Shown here piece after piece: positions 27,596-38,900 of a DNA stretch of 64,000 nucleotides. A program made the translations under genes and the position numbers. The stretch is from Vibrio comitans (GTDB lineage Bacteria > Pseudomonadota > Gammaproteobacteria > Enterobacterales > Vibrionaceae): the NCBI GenBank assembly GCA_024346835.1, contig AP024866.1:1674001-1738000 (forward strand), in the 5' to 3' direction. How positions within the stretch are numbered: the stretch's first letter is position 1; every line of letters begins with the position of its first letter. The notes beneath the pieces are model-generated. The model was not told where the DNA came from. It saw only the letters and a list, made by a program, of their open reading frames with translations, and searched no databases.

Positions 27596-27623
27596 ATTTT
27601 ACGGATTCACCCCGTTGAGTCAA
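27596..27623 (-). promoter_or_regulatory. promoter of the tRNA operon
   Basis: On the minus strand TTGACT and TAAAAT are separated by 16 bases, with a GC-rich stretch GCCACCCCG just after the -10, typical of stringently controlled stable-RNA promoters. It lies about 40 bases upstream of the first tRNA. Confidence 0.75.
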
Positions 27624-27820
27624 CAGAATTTTTATAATTTTGATTCGTTTGCTCGCTTTACAATCAAACCGCATGCAAGTGGTTAGATAAGTATCAAATA
27701 CTGGTCAAATTACGCTTAATTTGACGTATTTTTCTGCACTGCAATTTTCACTAACTCTTTGTTTGCGTTGATGTGAAGACGCTTAGACATAAAATATTTG
27801 CAATTGGTTGTCGCAAATAC

Positions 27821-27845
27821 AAAAAAACCAGCTTTCGCTGGTTTT
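27821..27845 (-). terminator. terminator of the uvrY-uvrC-pgsA genes
   Basis: AAAACCAGC pairs with GCTGGTTTT around four bases, and a T-run follows on the minus strand. It separates pgsA from the tRNA operon, which has its own promoter. Confidence 0.85.
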
Positions 27846-27857
27846 CTAAAATCTATT

Positions 27858-28412
27858 TTAATCTTCTGAATGGAGCAGATCGTCTTTGGCTGCCATTAAA
27901 TACTGCACCATAGACCACAGAGTGAGGACTGTTGCCACATACAAGGACAAGTAGCCAATCCATACCATCCAATCGTCGTAGCGCCAGATAAGAACCCACA
28001 ACGCAAACATTTGCGAGAATGTCTTTACTTTACCTACCCAGGATACGGCTACACTAGAACGTTTACCAATCTCTGCCATCCACTCTCTTAGCGCAGAAAT
28101 GATAATTTCTCTAGAAATCATAATAATTGCTGGAACGGTAATCCAAATCGTATTGAAGTGTTCTGCAATTAGCAGTAGCGCTGTCGCTACCATCACTTTA
28201 TCGGCGACTGGATCTAAAAATGCGCCAAAGCGAGAAGTCTGTCCTAATTTACGAGCGGCAAGGCCGTCTAGCCAATCTGTAAATCCAGCAACCCAGAACA
28301 CCATAGCTGCAGTGAATGGCGCCCATGAAGTTGGTAAATAGAACACAATGACAAACACTGGGATCAAGAATAAGCGGATCATGGTAAGAATGTTTGGGAT
28401 AGTCAATCGCAT
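27858..28412 (-). CDS. pgsA: Phosphatidylglycerophosphate synthase PgsA
   Basis: PgsA makes phosphatidylglycerophosphate from CDP-diacylglycerol and glycerol-3-phosphate in the inner membrane. The 184 residues start [20 protein letters not shown], like the E. coli enzyme. The CDP-alcohol phosphotransferase motif D-G-x2-A-R-x8-G-x3-D-x3-D is complete as [20 protein letters not shown] followed by LDPVADK. Several membrane helices follow. I prefer ATG at 28412 over an in-frame ATG at 28442, because E. coli PgsA starts there. Order uvrY-uvrC-pgsA-tRNA is conserved with E. coli. Confidence 0.95.
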   Translation of the reverse strand: MRLTIPNILTMIRLFLIPVFVIVFYLPTSWAPFTAAMVFWVAGFTDWLDGLAARKLGQTSRFGAFLDPVADKVMVATALLLIAEHFNTIWITVPAIIMISREIIISALREWMAEIGKRSSVAVSWVGKVKTFSQMFALWVLIWRYDDWMVWIGYLSLYVATVLTLWSMVQYLMAAKDDLLHSED

Positions 28413-28652
28413 TTTATTTACTCTGAAGGCACGTGAAAACAACGCGCTTATCTGTTACCAATCGTACTAAATAATTGGTCATCCTAGCTTGTTAAAACAC
28501 TCGATGACTGCGTTAGAATTTTTGATTGTAGAATAACTACTTATCGAAAAATTCTGTCTTGTTCTCGAGCACTTTTCCCACGCTATTTCTGATCACTTAC
28601 TTAGTGTGATTGGTATGACTTAAAATTTAAACCCAATGTTGCGGGATTTTAG

Positions 28653-30485
28653 CTAGTGTTGCAACGCCTGAACTATCTTTTCTGCTAAAGAATCACTGAT
28701 ACCGGGTACTTTGGCTATTTCTTCAGCACTGGCTCGCTTTAGCTCCTGTAAACCGCCCATATACTTCAGCAGCGCTTGTCTACGTTTAGGGCCTACTCCC
28801 TCAATGCCCTCAAGAGCACTAGTGCGCCTTGTTTTACCGCGCTTGGCTCTGTGCCCGGCAATTGCGTGATTGTGGCTCTCATCGCGTATATGCTGCATTA
28901 AATGAAGCGCTGGCGCATCACTTGCCAAATTAAACTCATCACCTTCTGCTGTGATCATAGTCTCTAAGCCAGGTTTGCGCGTTACACCCTTAGCAATACC
29001 GATCAGTCTAGGTCGTTTTGGCCACTGATCCCAATATTGAGAAATAATATCTATGGCTCGATTAAGTTGTCCCTTACCACCATCGATAAAAATAATGTCC
29101 GGGATCTTATCAACATCGAGTTGCTTAGAGTAACGGCGTTCAAGAACTTGTCCCATAGCAGCATAATCATCACCACCCGTTATCCCCGTTATGTTGTAGC
29201 GACGGTATTCTGGTTTTACTGGGCCCTCATGATTAAACACGACACAGGAAGCAATGGTGCTCTCACCCATCGTATGACTGATATCAAAACATTCCATACG
29301 ACGAATCGACTCCATATTCAGCACTTCTTGAAGCTCTTTGAAGCGCTGTGAAATGGTCATTTTGTGGTTAATCTTAGTCGTAATGGCACTCAATGCATTG
29401 GTATTTGCCAACTTTAAATAGCGACCACGGTTGCCACTAGGATTAGTATGGAAAGTGACGCGTCTACCTGCCATCTGAGTCAACGCTTCTTGAAAAGCTT
29501 GCTCCTCAGCCAATAGACCCGCAGCAAATATCAAACGACTAGGCAGTGCCCTGCCCTCTGATTGATTTAGGTAATACTGGCTGATAAAGCTGTAAAATAT
29601 TTCGTCTTGCTGACTGTTATTGGGGATCTTTGGAAAGAAACTGCGACTGCCCAATATCTTGCCTTGGCGAATCATCAGAATATGAATACACGCCACGCCA
29701 GATTCTTGTGCGTAACCGAGCACATCAATATCATCGAAGCTATCTTCAGATACAAACTGCTGCTCTTGAATGCGTCTTATCGCCTGAATTTGATCGCGAA
29801 ATTTAGCCGCCTGTTCAAATTTTAGAGTGCGGCTAGCTTCATCCATTTTATCGATCAGTTGTCCTACAACCAACTTGTCTTTTCCTTGCAAGAACAAGCG
29901 AACCCATTGCACTAGATCTGCGTATTCTTCATCAGAAATCACGCTACTGACACAGGGCGCTGCACACCGACCAATCTGGTACATCAAACACGGTCTAGTT
30001 CGATTGGCGTAAATGGTGTCTTCACACTGCCTCATCGGCAGTATTTTCTGAAGCAAATGTAAGGTTTGTCTTACTGCTCCTGAATCAGGATAAGGGCCAA
30101 AGTACTCCCCTTTACGCTTCTTAGAACCACGATGAAGGGACAAGCGGGGATGCTTGTGGTTACTAATGAAAATATAGGGGTAGGATTTATCATCTCGAAG
30201 CAAAACATTGTACTTAGGCAAGTACTGTTTAATGTAGTTATGCTCAAGGATTAGTGCTTCGGTTTCAGTGTGCGTCACTGTAACGTCTATGTGGTCAATG
30301 TGACTGACCAGCGCACGTGTTTTCTCGTTATCGAGCTTTTTTCTGAAGTAACTGCTGAGGCGTTTTTTTAGATCTTTCGCTTTACCGACATAGATAACAA
30401 CAGCCTCGGCGTTATACATACGATAAACGCCGGGCTGGTCGGTAACCGTTTTAAGAAATGCGGCTGAGTCGAACCCTGTTGTCAC
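28653..30485 (-). CDS. uvrC: Excinuclease ABC subunit C (UvrC)
   Basis: UvrC makes both incisions in nucleotide excision repair. The 610 residues show the GIY-YIG nuclease at the N-terminus ([20 protein letters not shown], about 14-33), the UVR helical motif around residue 200-235 ([17 protein letters not shown]), the RNase H-like C-terminal nuclease with [11 protein letters not shown] and [13 protein letters not shown], and a C-terminal helix-hairpin-helix pair ending in KIVQALQH. The start is GTG, overlapping the uvrY stop as TAGTG, so translation is coupled. Confidence 0.97.
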   Translation of the reverse strand: MTTGFDSAAFLKTVTDQPGVYRMYNAEAVVIYVGKAKDLKKRLSSYFRKKLDNEKTRALVSHIDHIDVTVTHTETEALILEHNYIKQYLPKYNVLLRDDKSYPYIFISNHKHPRLSLHRGSKKRKGEYFGPYPDSGAVRQTLHLLQKILPMRQCEDTIYANRTRPCLMYQIGRCAAPCVSSVISDEEYADLVQWVRLFLQGKDKLVVGQLIDKMDEASRTLKFEQAAKFRDQIQAIRRIQEQQFVSEDSFDDIDVLGYAQESGVACIHILMIRQGKILGSRSFFPKIPNNSQQDEIFYSFISQYYLNQSEGRALPSRLIFAAGLLAEEQAFQEALTQMAGRRVTFHTNPSGNRGRYLKLANTNALSAITTKINHKMTISQRFKELQEVLNMESIRRMECFDISHTMGESTIASCVVFNHEGPVKPEYRRYNITGITGGDDYAAMGQVLERRYSKQLDVDKIPDIIFIDGGKGQLNRAIDIISQYWDQWPKRPRLIGIAKGVTRKPGLETMITAEGDEFNLASDAPALHLMQHIRDESHNHAIAGHRAKRGKTRRTSALEGIEGVGPKRRQALLKYMGGLQELKRASAEEIAKVPGISDSLAEKIVQALQH

Positions 30486-31129
30486 TAAAGAGTCTCTGTA
30501 TCCAACATTCCGTGACGAATAGCTAGGTGAGTCAATTCAACATCACCACTGATATCTAGCTTGTTAAACAGTCGATAGCGGTAGCTATTTACTGTTTTAG
30601 GGCTAAGGCTCAGTTGCTCGGAAATATCCGTGACCTTCTGGCCTTTGGTGATCATCAACATGATTTGTAGCTCACGCTCTGAAAGATCCTTAAACGGATT
30701 ATCAGAAGAATGCGAAACTTGACTAAGAGCCATCTGTTGAGCGATCTCAGGTGAAATGTAGCGTTGACCGCTGTTCACCATGCGAATTGCGTTAACCATT
30801 TCATCAGGACCCGCTCCCTTCGTAAGATAGCCGGCAGCACCAGCTTGCATTACTTTAGTAGGAAATGGGTTTTCCGTATGAACGGTCAAAACAATAATCT
30901 TAACGTCTGGGTTAAAACGTAAGATTTTCTTTGTGGCCTCAAGACCACCGATACCTGGCATGTTCATATCCATAAGGATTACATCAACATGGTTATTTCG
31001 GCACCATTTTACAGATTCTTCACCGCTTTCAGCTTCCCCTGCTACGTTCATTCCACGGACGTCTTCAATAATACGTCTTATCCCTGTGCGTACAAGCTCG
31101 TGATCATCTACAAGGAAAACATTAATCAA
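30485..31129 (-). CDS. uvrY: GacA/UvrY/VarA response regulator
   Basis: This is the response regulator of the BarA-UvrY (VarS-VarA in Vibrio) system, which drives Csr small RNAs. The 214 residues contain a receiver domain (1-120) with acidic pair DD and phosphorylation Asp in [10 protein letters not shown] near residue 54. A LuxR-type helix-turn-helix follows (about 148-205) in [20 protein letters not shown]. Its location directly before uvrC is conserved throughout the Gammaproteobacteria. The sensor kinase gene is not in the window. Confidence 0.95.
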   Translation of the reverse strand: MINVFLVDDHELVRTGIRRIIEDVRGMNVAGEAESGEESVKWCRNNHVDVILMDMNMPGIGGLEATKKILRFNPDVKIIVLTVHTENPFPTKVMQAGAAGYLTKGAGPDEMVNAIRMVNSGQRYISPEIAQQMALSQVSHSSDNPFKDLSERELQIMLMITKGQKVTDISEQLSLSPKTVNSYRYRLFNKLDISGDVELTHLAIRHGMLDTETL

Positions 31130-31323
31130 ACTTGTATCTCCACACTTTTTATTATTTTTGCCGCAAAGTTAGTCATGAATGAATCATAACATGCGGTCCA
31201 TATTCTACGTTAATGCTGTAGCCAACAACATCCAAATATGCTCAGTATTCGCCATTTTTACAACAATTTAGTTCAATTATTATGACGTACTACTGCATTA
31301 AGGGGATCGTTCGTTCGTTTTTT

Positions 31324-31467
31324 ATACCAAACCCAATCTTATGCAACAGAAATCATAAGTAACTAGTTAGGATAAAGGTCCATTTTTTATCCAATAAAAT
31401 CAGTAAATTGAAAAACATTGTTGATAGAAACCAGATTCATATAACTACCAAGACGAGGGTTTGGTAT
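31324..31467. repeat. 144-bp interval with 11-bp inverted repeat ends upstream of polB
   Basis: ATACCAAACCC at 31324-31334 is exactly inverted at 31457-31467. Inside, GGATAAA and TTTATCC can pair. The ends resemble those of the element at 33871. It fills most of the 375-base gap between uvrY and polB; nothing else is recognisable there. Confidence 0.45.
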
Positions 31468-31504
31468 CATCCTCTTTAGTAAGAGTAGCAAAAAGGTTTG
31501 CAGA

Positions 31505-33868
31505 TTGCGTTCAGGATTTATACTAACTCGTCAAAGTAAAGATTTAGGTTTTTCTAGCCTTATTGAGCTGTGGGTTTCTACGGATCTAGGGCCTACTTTG
31601 GTGCAAATCCCAGAACAAAAATCTGTTTACTTTATAAACACCTCTTTCGAGGCACAGGTTAAGCAGTTAGCAAAACAGCTCAATATCCCTTGCGAGACTA
31701 AATCTCTCCCTCTTAAAACCTTTCAGTTAGAGGCGACAACTGCCTGCTACTTCCCTACTCGAAAACATGCATCTGATTTAGAAACTGTATTAAATAACCA
31801 CTCTATACCTGTCTATGAATCCGATATACGACTGGTCGATCGTTACTTGATGGAGCGGTTTATCCAAGGGCAAATAGAGTTTGATGGTGCCGAGCAACAA
31901 GAACACAGCTTTATCAAGGTAGCGAATGCACAGTGTCGAGCGGCTAAAGACTACTCTCCAAGCCTATCCGTTGTTTCATTGGATATAGAATGTTCTGCCA
32001 AGGGCGTACTTTATTCTGTGGGCTTAGACTCCAAGCTCGATAGTCGAGTCATCATGATTGGCGAAGCCCAACCAGAGCAAGGTACACCAATTCAGTGGGT
32101 CGAGAATGAACGAGCCCTTTTGGTGGCATTGATTGACTGGTTTACCCAGTTTGACCCTGACATCATTGTTGGTTGGAATGTGATTGGCTTTGACATGCGC
32201 CTGTTAGTGCAGCGAGCAGAGCAAAACAAACTAAGACTCACGCTAGGTAGAGGAAAACAAACCTGCTTTTATCGACAGTCTAACCAAAGCCAACAAGGTT
32301 TTATTACCATACCTGGGCGTGTGGTGATTGATGGTATTGATGGTCTCAAATCGGCCACTTACTCTTTCGATTCTTGGTCATTAGAGTCTGTTTCTCAAGA
32401 GCTCCTTCACGAAGGAAAAGCCATACACAATGTGCAAGACAGGATGGAAGAGATCAATCATATGTTCCATCACGATAAGCCAGCTCTTGCCAAGTACAAC
32501 CTACAAGACTGCGTGTTGGTAAATAAGATAGTTGAGAAAACCCACCTACTCGACTACCTCATTCAGCGCAGTAAACTGACAGGCCTAGCGCTAGACCGCA
32601 TAGGTGGCAGTGTCGCAGCGTTCTCTAATCTATACCTTCCGCGCCTACATAGGGGTGGCTATGTGGCTCCTAACTTAATGCCAAACGATTGGATTGCCAG
32701 TCCCGGTGGATTTGTTATGGACTCAAGGCCAGGACTGTATGACTCGGTTCTGGTTCTTGATTTTAAAAGCCTGTATCCCGCTATCATTCGCAGCTTTCTT
32801 ATTGATCCAATGGGGTTAATCGAGGGGCTACAAATAGAAATAGGCAACAATCCAGATCAAGCTGTACCCGGCTTTCGTAAAGCGCAGTTTCATAGAGAAA
32901 AACACTTTTTGCCCAATCTCATTGAAGAGCTATGGCGAGCTCGAGATCAAGCAAAGAAAGACAGGGAAGTGGCCTTTTCTCAGGCGATTAAGATCATCAT
33001 GAACTCTTTTTACGGCGTGTTGGGCTCATCCGGATGCCGCTTCTTTGATACACGATTAGCGTCATCGATTACGTTACGCGGTCACGAAATAATGAAAACC
33101 ACACGTAAGCTTATTGAAGAGCAAGGCTACGAGGTGATCTATGGCGATACTGACTCAACGTTTGTCTCTCTCAAAGATGAGTGCTCTCAACAACAAGCGG
33201 ATGAAATTGGTAATGCGCTAACCAAACATATCAATAGCTGGTGGACACAACACTTAGAAGAAGAATATAACCTCACCTCTCTGCTTGAGCTTGAGTATGA
33301 AACCCATTTTTCACGATTTTTCATGCCTACCATTCGCGGCTCGGAAACAGGTTCAAAGAAGAGATATGCTGGATTAATTACTAAGGATTCTGGCTCACGT
33401 ATCGTATTTAAAGGCTTAGAAAGTGCACGTAGTGACTGGACTGAGCTTGCACGTGATTTTCAGGCTCACCTCTACGAACTCATCTTTGCTGGTTCCGACC
33501 CGACACAGTTCATTCTAGATACTGTGGAACAAGTCGAGAGCGGCGAGTTAGATGATAAGCTAGTGTATCGCAAGCGCCTGCGCCGAAGGCTGCACGAATA
33601 CCAAAAGAACATCCCACCTCAGGTGCGCGCAGCTCGCTTGGCCGATGAAATTAACCAGCAACTTGGGCGACCATTGCAATATCAAAACCGTGGCAGAATT
33701 TCCTATATGATGACCACGATTGGCCCTGAGCCCCTTGAATACGTTAAAAACGCAATAGACTACGAACACTATATAGATAAACAGATAAAACCGATTGCCG
33801 ATGCCATCTTACCCTTCGTTGGGCTAAAATTTGATGACATTAATGCACCTCAGCTTGGGCTGTTCTAA
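31505..33868 (+). CDS. polB: DNA polymerase II (PolB)
   Basis: A family B polymerase with proofreading, involved in damage tolerance and replication restart in E. coli. The 787 residues match Pol II length (783). The 3'-5' exonuclease starts at VSLDIECSAKG (Asp/Glu metal site, about residue 160). Polymerase motifs are DFKSLYPAIIRSFLIDP (motif A, about 418), KIIMNSFYGVLGSSG (motif B) and YGDTDSTFV (motif C). The start appears to be TTG: MRSGFILTR aligns with the E. coli N-terminus and AAAGG sits eight bases upstream. No clear LexA box is visible. Confidence 0.95.
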   Translation: MRSGFILTRQSKDLGFSSLIELWVSTDLGPTLVQIPEQKSVYFINTSFEAQVKQLAKQLNIPCETKSLPLKTFQLEATTACYFPTRKHASDLETVLNNHSIPVYESDIRLVDRYLMERFIQGQIEFDGAEQQEHSFIKVANAQCRAAKDYSPSLSVVSLDIECSAKGVLYSVGLDSKLDSRVIMIGEAQPEQGTPIQWVENERALLVALIDWFTQFDPDIIVGWNVIGFDMRLLVQRAEQNKLRLTLGRGKQTCFYRQSNQSQQGFITIPGRVVIDGIDGLKSATYSFDSWSLESVSQELLHEGKAIHNVQDRMEEINHMFHHDKPALAKYNLQDCVLVNKIVEKTHLLDYLIQRSKLTGLALDRIGGSVAAFSNLYLPRLHRGGYVAPNLMPNDWIASPGGFVMDSRPGLYDSVLVLDFKSLYPAIIRSFLIDPMGLIEGLQIEIGNNPDQAVPGFRKAQFHREKHFLPNLIEELWRARDQAKKDREVAFSQAIKIIMNSFYGVLGSSGCRFFDTRLASSITLRGHEIMKTTRKLIEEQGYEVIYGDTDSTFVSLKDECSQQQADEIGNALTKHINSWWTQHLEEEYNLTSLLELEYETHFSRFFMPTIRGSETGSKKRYAGLITKDSGSRIVFKGLESARSDWTELARDFQAHLYELIFAGSDPTQFILDTVEQVESGELDDKLVYRKRLRRRLHEYQKNIPPQVRAARLADEINQQLGRPLQYQNRGRISYMMTTIGPEPLEYVKNAIDYEHYIDKQIKPIADAILPFVGLKFDDINAPQLGLF

Positions 33869-33870
33869 CG

Positions 33871-33950
33871 ATACCAATCACGTTGAGTAAGGGGCAGAAA
33901 TAGCGCTGGATGACAAGCTAGAATAAGCAGTTGTTCACGACGATTGGTAT
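33871..33950. repeat. 80-bp palindromic intergenic repeat
   Basis: It starts ATACCAATCACGTTGA and ends in the inverse TTCACGACGATTGGTAT. Nine terminal bases pair perfectly and the next bases pair imperfectly. It begins two bases after the polB stop codon, so it probably also ends the polB mRNA. It resembles the short palindromic repeats scattered between genes in vibrios. Confidence 0.6.
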
Positions 33951-34008
33951 TAACTCAATTAAGGCGTACAATCGCGCTAATTATCAAAGATACCGCTAAG
34001 GAAATCTA

Positions 34009-34329
34009 ATGACTGAACTTTTGTCTTACGATGACACCATCGATACCGCTTACGATATTTTTCTCGAGATGGCTCCAGATAACCTAGAGGCCGCTGATGT
34101 GGCTCTGTTCACTCTTCAATTTGAAGATAGAGGTGCTGCTGAGTTAGTCGAAACAGGCGATGATTGGATTCAACACGTAGGGTTTGAAGTTGACAAAGAA
34201 ACCTATGCCGAAATCAAAATCGGCCTAGTAAACGAAACTGATGATACGCTAGATGATGTATTCGCTCGACTATTAGTATCACGCGACCCTGACCACAAGT
34301 TCTGCCATATTTTGTGGAAGCGCGACTAA
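34009..34329 (+). CDS. yciU: Putative dsDNA-mimic protein (YciU/HI1450 family)
   Basis: A 106-residue acidic protein of the HI1450/YciU family (DUF440). The order YDIFLEMAPDNLEAADVALF, TLQFEDRGAAEL, DVFARLLVSRDPDHKFCHILWK follows E. coli YciU closely. The family fold presents acidic residues in a DNA-like pattern and was proposed to compete for DNA-binding proteins such as HU. High Asp/Glu content is obvious in this copy. It is a single gene with a strong terminator. Confidence 0.9.
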   Translation: MTELLSYDDTIDTAYDIFLEMAPDNLEAADVALFTLQFEDRGAAELVETGDDWIQHVGFEVDKETYAEIKIGLVNETDDTLDDVFARLLVSRDPDHKFCHILWKRD

Positions 34330-34344
34330 GCTTTTTGCAAGTAA

Positions 34345-34386
34345 ACAAACAAGAGCCAGATGTTAATCCATCTGGCTCTTGTTTGT
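34345..34386. terminator. bidirectional terminator between yciU and MFS gene
   Basis: An 18-bp perfect stem: ACAAACAAGAGCCAGATG and its inverse around six bases. Both convergent genes can use it. Confidence 0.88.
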
Positions 34387-34402
34387 ATCCGATGTTTGAG
34401 TC

Positions 34403-35575
34403 TTACCTTCGACCTTGGCGATAAATCAAAGCCATTGCTAGCAGCAGCGTGGCATACATGATTAGCAAGGGTAATGCGGTCGAACTAGATAAGCTTGATG
34501 CCACAAACGAAACCAGTGCGGTGCACAACCAGCAAGCAGAAAAAACTAAGGCATTCGCGATGCCTGCTAAATGTGGAAACGGTGATAACGCTTGCCCCAA
34601 GAACAAAGGAAAAAGCACACCGAGCGCTACGATAACAATCGCTACTGGAACGACAAACGCCACCAAACTCAGTCCAAAATAATACTGATAGGCAATACCC
34701 AACGCGACAGCAACTATCGAAAAGCTGACTGAGATTTTTACCTTTGTTTCTGCAGCAACTGAGAAAAACAAACGATTACAAAGATTCCCTACCAACCAGC
34801 ATGCTCCAAGAAACAGAGCTATCTTGCCATAAAAAACGGGGGTATGACCGAGAGTCCCCTGCACTAGAAAGGGTGCAACGGTATTAAAGGCTGGCAAAAT
34901 ACTGTAAAGAATCCCACAAATAATCGCCACGCGACGAAAATCTGGATTGCCAATAATTTCCGACAGACTGCCTTTCACAAAACTCATATTGAATCGAGTT
35001 CGAGTGTGTGAGTCTTTGTAAAACAGCAGTAGCAATACTCCGCCCAGAGCAACCCAGCCCATTAAGGCGTAAAACACCATGCTCCAACCAAAATGAGACT
35101 CTAGATATCCACCCACAAAAGGCGATAAGGTCAGGCCTAGTGCAAAGGATATAGTAATCCAGTTAACCGCGCGTAAGTACTCTTCACCATGAAACATATC
35201 CTTGATAGCCGCCCTGCCGCCCACCGCAACTAAAGAAACTGCAAGACCTTGTATTAGACGAAGCGCCACTAATGCCGATATCGAAGATGCATTGGCTGCA
35301 GCAAAAAGTGCGACCACTAGCACTAAGCAACCCACCAGCATAGGTTTTTTTCGACCAAAGGCATCGACGATAAAACCAGCCGCTATTTGCCCTAAACCAA
35401 ACCCTAGAATAGCGGTGGTAAAGGCCCACTGGGTCAAGGATTCATTGGTTGCCAGTGCAGCTTTAATTGAAGGAAGTGAAGGCACAATAATATCGACAAC
35501 AATGCCACCAAGCGCAATCAATATATACATTAATATCGCTAAGTTCCGCCTATAAGTTCGTTCCATACACTCCAT
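34403..35575 (-). CDS. MFS multidrug efflux transporter (Bcr/CflA/EmrD type)
   Basis: A 12-helix drug:proton antiporter of the major facilitator superfamily (390 residues). GFGLGQIAAGFIVDAFGRKK (about 58-77) is the helix 2-3 signature. Antiporter motif C-like glycine-rich sequence occurs in FALGLTLSPFVGGYLESHFG (helix 5). Helix 1 (about 12-30) starts with LAILMYILIALGGIVVDIIV. Two ATG codons, at 35575 and 35566, are possible starts. Substrates are unknown. The gene precedes the RND operon's terminator but is transcribed separately from it. Confidence 0.87.
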   Translation of the reverse strand: MECMERTYRRNLAILMYILIALGGIVVDIIVPSLPSIKAALATNESLTQWAFTTAILGFGLGQIAAGFIVDAFGRKKPMLVGCLVLVVALFAAANASSISALVALRLIQGLAVSLVAVGGRAAIKDMFHGEEYLRAVNWITISFALGLTLSPFVGGYLESHFGWSMVFYALMGWVALGGVLLLLFYKDSHTRTRFNMSFVKGSLSEIIGNPDFRRVAIICGILYSILPAFNTVAPFLVQGTLGHTPVFYGKIALFLGACWLVGNLCNRLFFSVAAETKVKISVSFSIVAVALGIAYQYYFGLSLVAFVVPVAIVIVALGVLFPLFLGQALSPFPHLAGIANALVFSACWLCTALVSFVASSLSSSTALPLLIMYATLLLAMALIYRQGRR

Positions 35576-35822
35576 TCTCTCAATCTACTATTTATGCATC
35601 TTGGCACATGTCATTAACTGATAATTTCCTACCGAAGAATGAATTGCAATGAAACTCAATGAAAAATTATATTTCATATCGCTAGGCTAATAGGCCGGTG
35701 GTTCGAGTCGAAAGACATCTGATAGCGAATAGTTTGTATTTTCTGTCGTCAGGAGGTGTAGCTCTGGGGATTGGATTGGTCATATTTTGCTATTGAAAAG
35801 CTTTTCTTCGACAACATAAAAA

Positions 35823-35877
35823 ACGGCAGTTCATGACCGATTGCCTATACCAATGCAATCCCATCATTTACTGCCGT
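35823..35877 (-). terminator. terminator of the RND efflux operon
   Basis: ACGGCAGT pairs with ACTGCCGT, and inner ATGA/TCAT and GATTGC/GCAATC extend the stem. A run of six T follows on the minus strand. It is 51 bases past the RND stop. The remaining part of 35576-35928 has no gene. Confidence 0.85.
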
Positions 35878-35928
35878 CTTACTCGTTCCCGCTACTCTGC
35901 GATGAACGGGTTTATTACGTGCTCACTA

Positions 35929-38900
35929 TCAAGCGTCGCTAGCTAACTCTTCCGTTACGTTTGAATGGCCATTGTATTTGATATTATGAAACACCGTGTA
36001 CAAGACAGGCACAACAATCAGTGTCAGTACGGTGGCAAAACCTAAACCAAACATGATAGTTACCGCCATCGGTCTAAAGAAGATATCCGGTAGCAATGGG
36101 ATCATGCCCAGTATCGTTGTAATAGCCGCCATACACACCGGTCTAACACGACTCATAGCGGCTTCCACTACCGCAAGGTAAGGGTCCTTTCCTGAGCGCA
36201 TTTCAAGTTGAATTTGATCAATCAATACGATTCCGTTCTTCAATAGCATCCCAGATAGACTCAGCAAACCAAGCAAAGCCATAAATCCAAATGGAGTATC
36301 AAACAACAGCAAACCACAAGTCACACCTACAATCGCCAATGGTACAGTTAACCACACTATCAACGGCTCTTTAACAGTACTGAATAAGAACACAGTGACC
36401 AAGAACATAAACAGATAGCCCATTGGCATACTTGAAGCCAAAGCACCTTTTGCGTCACTAGATGACTCTAGTTCCCCACCCCACTCCAAGCTATAACCTG
36501 GAGGCATTTCAATGGCTTCAACTTTTTCTTGTACGCGTGCTTGCAAGGTAGCTGCGGTTTCATCACCTAAGATGTCATGGTCAGCAAATACCGTCAGCAT
36601 ACGCTTTCTGTCTTTACGCATGATGATTGGGTCTTCCCAGCGGGTTTCATAACCCATCAACATTTGCTGCAAAGGCACATAATCATTAAGTACTGGGCTC
36701 CAGATTTTCAAACTGTCGATGTTTCTAAAATCAACGCGCTCTTCCTCTGTTAAACGCCCAACAATTGGCATTAACGTTGTGCCATCACGATACAAACCTG
36801 CTGTTTTTCCTGAGAATGACATTTGTAAAAAGTCATCTATATCAGATTTAGTGATTCCGTAACGACGAGCCTGACTTTCGTTGAAGATAGGTTCTAGAAC
36901 CTTGGTTCTCTCTCTCCAGTCATGACGAATATTGTGAGCACCTGGGTCGTCATTCAAAATATCCACCACTTGAGCACCCAATTCGCGCAATACCGTTGGG
37001 TCCGAACCGATCACACGTGCTTCAATTTTTGCGCCGCCGCCAGGACCTAACTCAATTTGCTTCATGCGGTGGTCTATTTCTGGATAGTTAGTATCCAAGT
37101 GATCAATGTACTTAGCCATGACGCCTTGCAGTACTTCATAGCTCTCTACTCGTGTAGTGACTTCACCATAGGCTGCATAGCTTTTCTCTGGGGTGTAAGT
37201 AAGCATAAAGCGTTGCAAACCTTCACCTGCAGAGGTGGTCACATCTTCCACTCCGTCTTGCTCTAAAAGCCACGTTTCTAGCTCTTTTAGCTTATCGTTG
37301 GTAGCACGAATATCCGTCCCTTCCGGTAGCCAGATATCTGACATAAAGATAGGGGTGGTGGACGCAGGAAAAAACGACTGCTTGATAAAGCTAAATCCAT
37401 ACAGGCTTGAGCAGAACATCACTATTAGCGCTGAAATAGTTAGCCAAGCGCGATTCATACAAAACTCAAGGAACTTACGATAGATAACAAATACAAAACC
37501 GTTGTATTGGCTACCCTCTTCATTCACTTCCACTTTTTGTCCCTTGAAGAACAAATCTGCAAAAAATGGCGTCAATGAGATCGCGGTGAACCATGACAGC
37601 ATTAAAGAGATTAACAACACGGTAAATAAGGTACGACAGTACTCACCCGTTGAGTCCTCAGACAAACCGATAGGAGCAAATGCGGTTACTGCAATTACAG
37701 TCGCACCCAATAGTGGCCACTTGGTTTGCGTAACAATGTCCGTCGCTGCTTGTAGTCGAGTGCGCCCCTTTTTGATACCGACCAGTATGCCTTCAACAAT
37801 CACGATGGCATTGTCCACCAGCATCCCTAGTGCAATCACCAGTGCACCAAGAGAAATACGCTGCAGTTCTATGCCAAGGTAGCTCATGAATACAAACGTA
37901 CCTAAAACCGTCAACAGCAAGACCAGTCCAATCAATACTCCAGAGCGGATGCCCATAAAGAACAGCAGCACCACAATCACGATACCAACCGCTTGACCTA
38001 GACTGACCACAAAGCTATTTACCGACTTCTCTACTTCACCCGGCTGAGCATAGATCTCATCAATGTTGATACCGATTGGCTGTTGATACTCAAGCTCTGC
38101 TAATTTTTGATCTAAGGCTTCACCAATAGAGACCACATTCACGCCTGCGTTGAATGAAATGCCCATATTAAGCGCCATATTGCCATTAAAGTTCAGTACA
38201 TTGGTTGGAACATCGATATAACCGCGCTTGATCTCTGCTACATCTTTTAAGTACACCAATCCAGATGTGCTCTCATCAGTGATGATGAGATCGCCTAGCT
38301 GTTCGACACTATCGAATTGCCCTGTTGGGTGGATTCGGATGTATTCATCGCCAACCCTTACCGCACCTGCAGATGACACTGTGTTTTGGGTATTTAGTAG
38401 GTTGAATACCGTCTCAGGTGCAATACCAAGAGCGTTCATACGCTTCATCGACATCTCGATGAACACTTGCTCTTGCTGCTCACCAGAAACAGACACTTTA
38501 CTTACACCGTCAACAAGCTCTAGCTCACGACGGAGATAGTCCACATAGTCGAGCAACTCTTTATAAGAATAGCCTTCGCCAGTGACCGCTAACAGCACCC
38601 CATACACATCACCAAAGTCATCAATTACCGCCGGAGTATTCACCCCTGGTGGCAAAGAACCTTGGATATCAGTCACTTTTCGGCGCAGTTCATCCCATAT
38701 TTGCGGAAGATCTTCTGAAGTATAGTTTCGCTTGATCGTCACCGTGATCTGCGAAAGCCCGCGCGTTGATATGGAGGTCACTTCATCCACATAGGTCAGC
38801 TGTTGAATCGCTTTTTCCAATGGATAGGTAACTTCTTCTTCCACTTCTTCTGGCGTCGCACCAGGGTAACTGGTTACGACCATTGCATCTTTAATTGTAA

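Noticed and set aside
35695..35780. tRNA-like fragments (GGTTCGAGTC and GGAGGTGTAGCTCTGGGG)
   Set aside because: The two pieces are in the wrong order and cannot form a cloverleaf; no acceptor pairing was found.
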